From: Humidesulfovibrio mexicanus
Lineage (GTDB): Bacteria > Desulfobacterota > Desulfovibrionia > Desulfovibrionales > Desulfovibrionaceae
Assembly: GCF_900188225.1 (NCBI RefSeq)
Contig: NZ_FZOC01000008.1
Coordinates: 115,208 to 179,207, forward strand
Length of the DNA stretch: 64,000 bases
Direction: 5' to 3'
Below, piece after piece: positions 62,104-64,000 of the stretch (positions are counted from its first letter, which is position 1; every line of letters begins with the position of its first letter). The position numbers and the translations under genes were made by a program. A model generated the notes under the pieces. That model was not told the origin of the DNA. It did not search any database and worked only from the letters and a program-made list of their open reading frames with translations.

Positions 62104-63227
62104 GCTTCGGCCTCCCCCAGATAGCGGAAGCCCTGAACGGCGCGAAAGTGCCCGCCAAAGCCTGATCCTGCGTTTGTGTACCCGTACCGCACCGCCGATT
62201 TCCGCAGATTTTCGATACACCGGGCCTTGCTCTCGCCCACGAGGTTGCCGCTCACCTGGGTCCAGCCGCGACGCACGCGCAGGGCGGCGGCAAGGCCAGG
62301 GTGCGAGGTGTGAAAGAGCGTGGGCATGGGCTTGCCGTAGCGGTTCTCCCCGGCTCGCCACATGGCGCACACGGCCTCAAGGAAACGCAGCCCCACCCCG
62401 GCCCCCTGCCACTCCGGCATGACCACCAGGCGGCAGGCCCGCGCCTCGCGCAGGCCCGGTCGGGTGGACACGGCCACGTGGGCAACGGGCGTTTCGCCCA
62501 CAAAACCCACGTAGCACGTGGCCGCGATCATGTGCGGCAGCTTCAGGTAATGATGCGGCTCAAAAAGCGGCCAGTAGCGCCAGTCGGTCTGGAACACATC
62601 AAGCTCGATGCCGGGGCGTTGAACCCCCCTCCCAGATCGCAACTCCCACGTGGCCGTGTCGAACACCCAATCCGGCGCAAGCCAGGGGATGATGTCATAG
62701 TGGCAGGAGAGGAGCAGGGCCTGGCCGCCGGTCTTGCGCCACGCCTTGCTGAAGGCGTGAGCCCCGACGCGGGCTATCTGCCGGTCGACCACGCTGGTGA
62801 ACTCGTCGATGACCACCCGGCCCGGCGCATCGGCCACGATTCTGGCCAGGTCGGCCCGGAAGCGCTCCCCGGTGGAGAGCGCGGAATACGGGCGCAGCCA
62901 AGCCGGGACAGAGCCAAGGCCCACCGAGGCGAGGGCCGAAGTTACTTCCCGCCAGTCGCCATTCAGGGCGATAACGTCGATGATCGGCTTGTCGTTGGGC
63001 CAATGTGCGGGCTGCCCGGCCTCGCCGCCCCAGGCCGCTTGGCCGAGGCTGCTTTTGCCAGAGCCGGACGGTCCAACAATGAGCCCCAGCTTCCAGCCCG
63101 CATCTTCAAGCGGGAGGTCGGCCTCCAGGCTCACGCGGCTGCCCGTGTCCACATTGTACAGCGACTTGACCAGCGCCGCCCGGTAGCTACTGAAGTCTGG
63201 GCATTCATGCGTGACGGCGAGCCTCAT
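62100..63227 (-). CDS. ABC-type ATPase fused to a GNAT acetyltransferase (COG2401-like)
   Basis: 375 residues. Residues 45-220 are an ABC-class ATPase: Walker A IVGPSGSGKSSL, signature-like SALSTGERFRADLAR, Walker B GRVVIDEFTSVVD and switch His in LLSCHYDIIPW. Residues 230-350 are GNAT-like: WPLFEPHHYLKLPHM, then TPVAHVAVSTRPG and RLVVMPEWQGAGVGLRFLEA (the acyl-CoA loop). No membrane helices are present, so it is not a transporter. Mom of phage Mu, encoded at the same place, is also a GNAT-fold protein that modifies adenine. It is coupled to both neighbours by four-base overlaps. Confidence 0.85.
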   Translation of the reverse strand: MRLAVTHECPDFSSYRAALVKSLYNVDTGSRVSLEADLPLEDAGWKLGLIVGPSGSGKSSLGQAAWGGEAGQPAHWPNDKPIIDVIALNGDWREVTSALASVGLGSVPAWLRPYSALSTGERFRADLARIVADAPGRVVIDEFTSVVDRQIARVGAHAFSKAWRKTGGQALLLSCHYDIIPWLAPDWVFDTATWELRSGRGVQRPGIELDVFQTDWRYWPLFEPHHYLKLPHMIAATCYVGFVGETPVAHVAVSTRPGLREARACRLVVMPEWQGAGVGLRFLEAVCAMWRAGENRYGKPMPTLFHTSHPGLAAALRVRRGWTQVSGNLVGESKARCIENLRKSAVRYGYTNAGSGFGGHFRAVQGFRYLGEAEA

Positions 63228-63397
63228 ACGCGCACCGCCTTCAACTTATAGCCCTGGGCGGCCAGGCGCTCAAAGACATGCTTATGCTCGGCCTCATCGC
63301 GGCAAATGACGACAACGCCGAACTGTTCCTTGTACCTGAACGCGTTATGACCGGGTGCGCCCGCCGGAAGGGGGGGCAGCTTTTTGGGTTCGGCCAT
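63224..63397 (-). CDS. 57-residue protein between com and the ABC-GNAT gene
   Basis: ATG 63397 follows AAGGAGG by six bases; the stop overlaps the next ATG as ATGA. Its first 53 bases overlap the 3' end of com in another frame. The protein starts MAEPKKLPPLPAGAPGHNAF and ends with a compact domain (GVVVICRDEAEHKHVFERLA, then QGYKLKAVRV). I recognise no family. The tight overlaps on both sides argue that it is real and works with the module. Confidence 0.75.
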   Translation of the reverse strand: MAEPKKLPPLPAGAPGHNAFRYKEQFGVVVICRDEAEHKHVFERLAAQGYKLKAVRV

Positions 63398-63554
63398 GGG
63401 GAGCCTCCTTGTTCGAGGCTCCCTGGCCTTCAGTGTCGGGGATCTTGTCCCTCACATGATTGATCGCCCCGCATCTGGGGCACTTGATGGCGAGGTCCAA
63501 CGCCTCGCCCTTGGCCAGCAACCTGTTACACTTGCCGCATCTAATCTCCTGCAT
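63345..63554 (-). CDS. com: Com-like zinc-finger translational regulator of the prophage
   Basis: 69 residues. Two CxxC pairs, IRCGKCNRLLAKG and IKCPRCGAINHV, form the zinc-binding domain of phage Mu Com, which binds the com-mom mRNA and opens the mom start region. The C-terminal 30 residues are Gly/Lys-rich. In Mu, com overlaps mom by a few bases; here com overlaps the 57-residue gene by 53 bases, so similar translational control is plausible. Confidence 0.85.
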   Translation of the reverse strand: MQEIRCGKCNRLLAKGEALDLAIKCPRCGAINHVRDKIPDTEGQGASNKEAPHGRTQKAAPPSGGRTRS

Positions 63555-63729
63555 CTTGCGCCTTTACGTGTTGCGCCTCCGCCTGCTAGTCCTCCGGCAC
63601 CCGTGCGCACGGGCCGGAGAGCGGCTTCGGCCGTGGTCCGGCGTTACCTCGCCGGGCCAGTGGGGGAGCCGCAATCTCCCCCGCCTCTCCACTCTCTTGG
63701 GCGCGGGGCGGCCGCTTGGTCGCCCCGCC

Positions 63730-64000
63730 TCAAAGCCCCAATATCTCCAGCAGCACGGTGGCCGGGCCGTCGCCAGGGTTGCCCTGGGCGTCCATGACGG
63801 CGGCCTCGGCCTGGGCGGCTGCGTACAGACGCTCCGCGTGGCCGATGCTGATCGCGGCCGCGTCAAGATAATCCGGCGCTGACGGCCAGGGGTCCGGCTC
63901 CGGCGGCGCGGTGCAGCCCTCCGGCGTCCACAGCCAGCCGGGCGCAACGTCGTCCCCAACCTCCACCACAAGGGCGCACTCGTTTGTGCCCAGTTCCGGC
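63730..64000 (-). CDS. Prophage tail-region protein (N-terminus outside the window)
   Basis: The frame is open from the right edge to the stop at 63730, about 90 residues visible. The segment LVVEVGDDVAPGWLWTPEGC followed by a Pro-rich stretch and DYLDAAAISIGHAERLYAAA is typical of small proteins encoded beside phage tail-fibre genes, which cover the region before com in Mu-like phages. A 175-bp gap with the inverted repeat GGGGCGGCC/GGTCGCCCC near 63704-63725 separates it from com. Confidence 0.6.
   Translation of the reverse strand, partial: PELGTNECALVVEVGDDVAPGWLWTPEGCTAPPEPDPWPSAPDYLDAAAISIGHAERLYAAAQAEAAVMDAQGNPGDGPATVLLEILGL

Larger units (their letters stand above)
61286..64000. mobile_element. 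Right end of a Mu-like prophage
   Basis: From 61286 the sequence (TGATGCGCGTCGTTAAAAAT, then GCG and later TCGCGATAATTG) aligns without gaps to the phage Mu right end as I remember it (beginning TGAAGCGGCGCACG): about 28 of 43 positions agree, including AAAAAyGCG and TCrCGATAA, which lie in MuA-binding sites. Genes inside run toward this end: a tail-region protein, com, then three overlapping genes, the same place and direction as com-mom in Mu. The rest of the prophage lies beyond the window. Confidence 0.78.

Overview
The window looks like chromosomal DNA of a high-GC, strictly anaerobic deltaproteobacterium of the Desulfovibrio group. The main evidence is an almost complete orange-protein (ORP) gene cluster (about 8-14.4 kb), which is known from Desulfovibrio, together with a CoA-disulfide/persulfide reductase, an eight-haem cytochrome c, cobyrinate a,c-diamide synthase and many sigma-54 style promoters. 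Most of the sequence is very GC-rich with long antisense open frames; the genes below were chosen by family recognition, start context and gene spacing.

Layout. 0-8 kb: housekeeping genes (RNase R cut by the left edge, LpxK, a Bax-inhibitor family membrane protein), a solitary MazF-type toxin, an aspartate-type aminotransferase, a 152-bp repeat array and a CoA-disulfide reductase with a rhodanese tail. 8-14.4 kb: the orp region. It contains a sigma-54 activator, Mrp, two MinD/ferredoxin ATPases, ORP itself, two DUF5320-like proteins and pseudo-receiver/NifX-like proteins, with two sigma-54 promoters and four matching 17-bp palindromes. 14.5-17.6 kb: a B12/radical-SAM enzyme and a glycosyltransferase. 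18-24.3 kb: rplM-rpsI, recA-alaS, a DciA-like gene, and tRNA-Gln and tRNA-Glu. 24.3-25 kb: a low-GC patch with one HTH-repeat gene. 25-32.5 kb: a CAT-like acetyltransferase, purM, twin TPR proteins, cbiA and a motAB pair behind a near-consensus sigma-54 promoter. 32.8-34.4 kb: maf, whose 3' end has been replaced by a small insertion carrying a DUF2867 gene. 34.7-43.8 kb: a sulfatase with an octahaem cytochrome, a methyltransferase, a metal ABC transporter without a binding protein, TonB and a LUD protein. 44.7-52.6 kb: acetyl-CoA synthetase, signalling proteins, and a NeuA-like cytidylyltransferase with two Gfo/Idh dehydrogenases. 52.8-61 kb: a PEP-utilising-type enzyme with an unfamiliar C-terminus, and a sensor operon (small membrane protein, solute-symporter/PAS/histidine kinase, HD-GYP response regulator).

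From 61,286 to the right edge the DNA is the right end of a Mu-like prophage. The terminus resembles the phage Mu right end base for base, and the junction falls inside a copy of the chromosomal repeat. As in Mu, a com gene lies at this end. The place Mu uses for mom (DNA modification) is filled by a 57-residue protein, an ABC-ATPase fused to a GNAT acetyltransferase, and a formyltransferase-like protein, all in overlapping frames. This cassette is the best candidate in the window for an undescribed system, plausibly a variant DNA-modification or anti-restriction module. That function is inferred from position and fold only.
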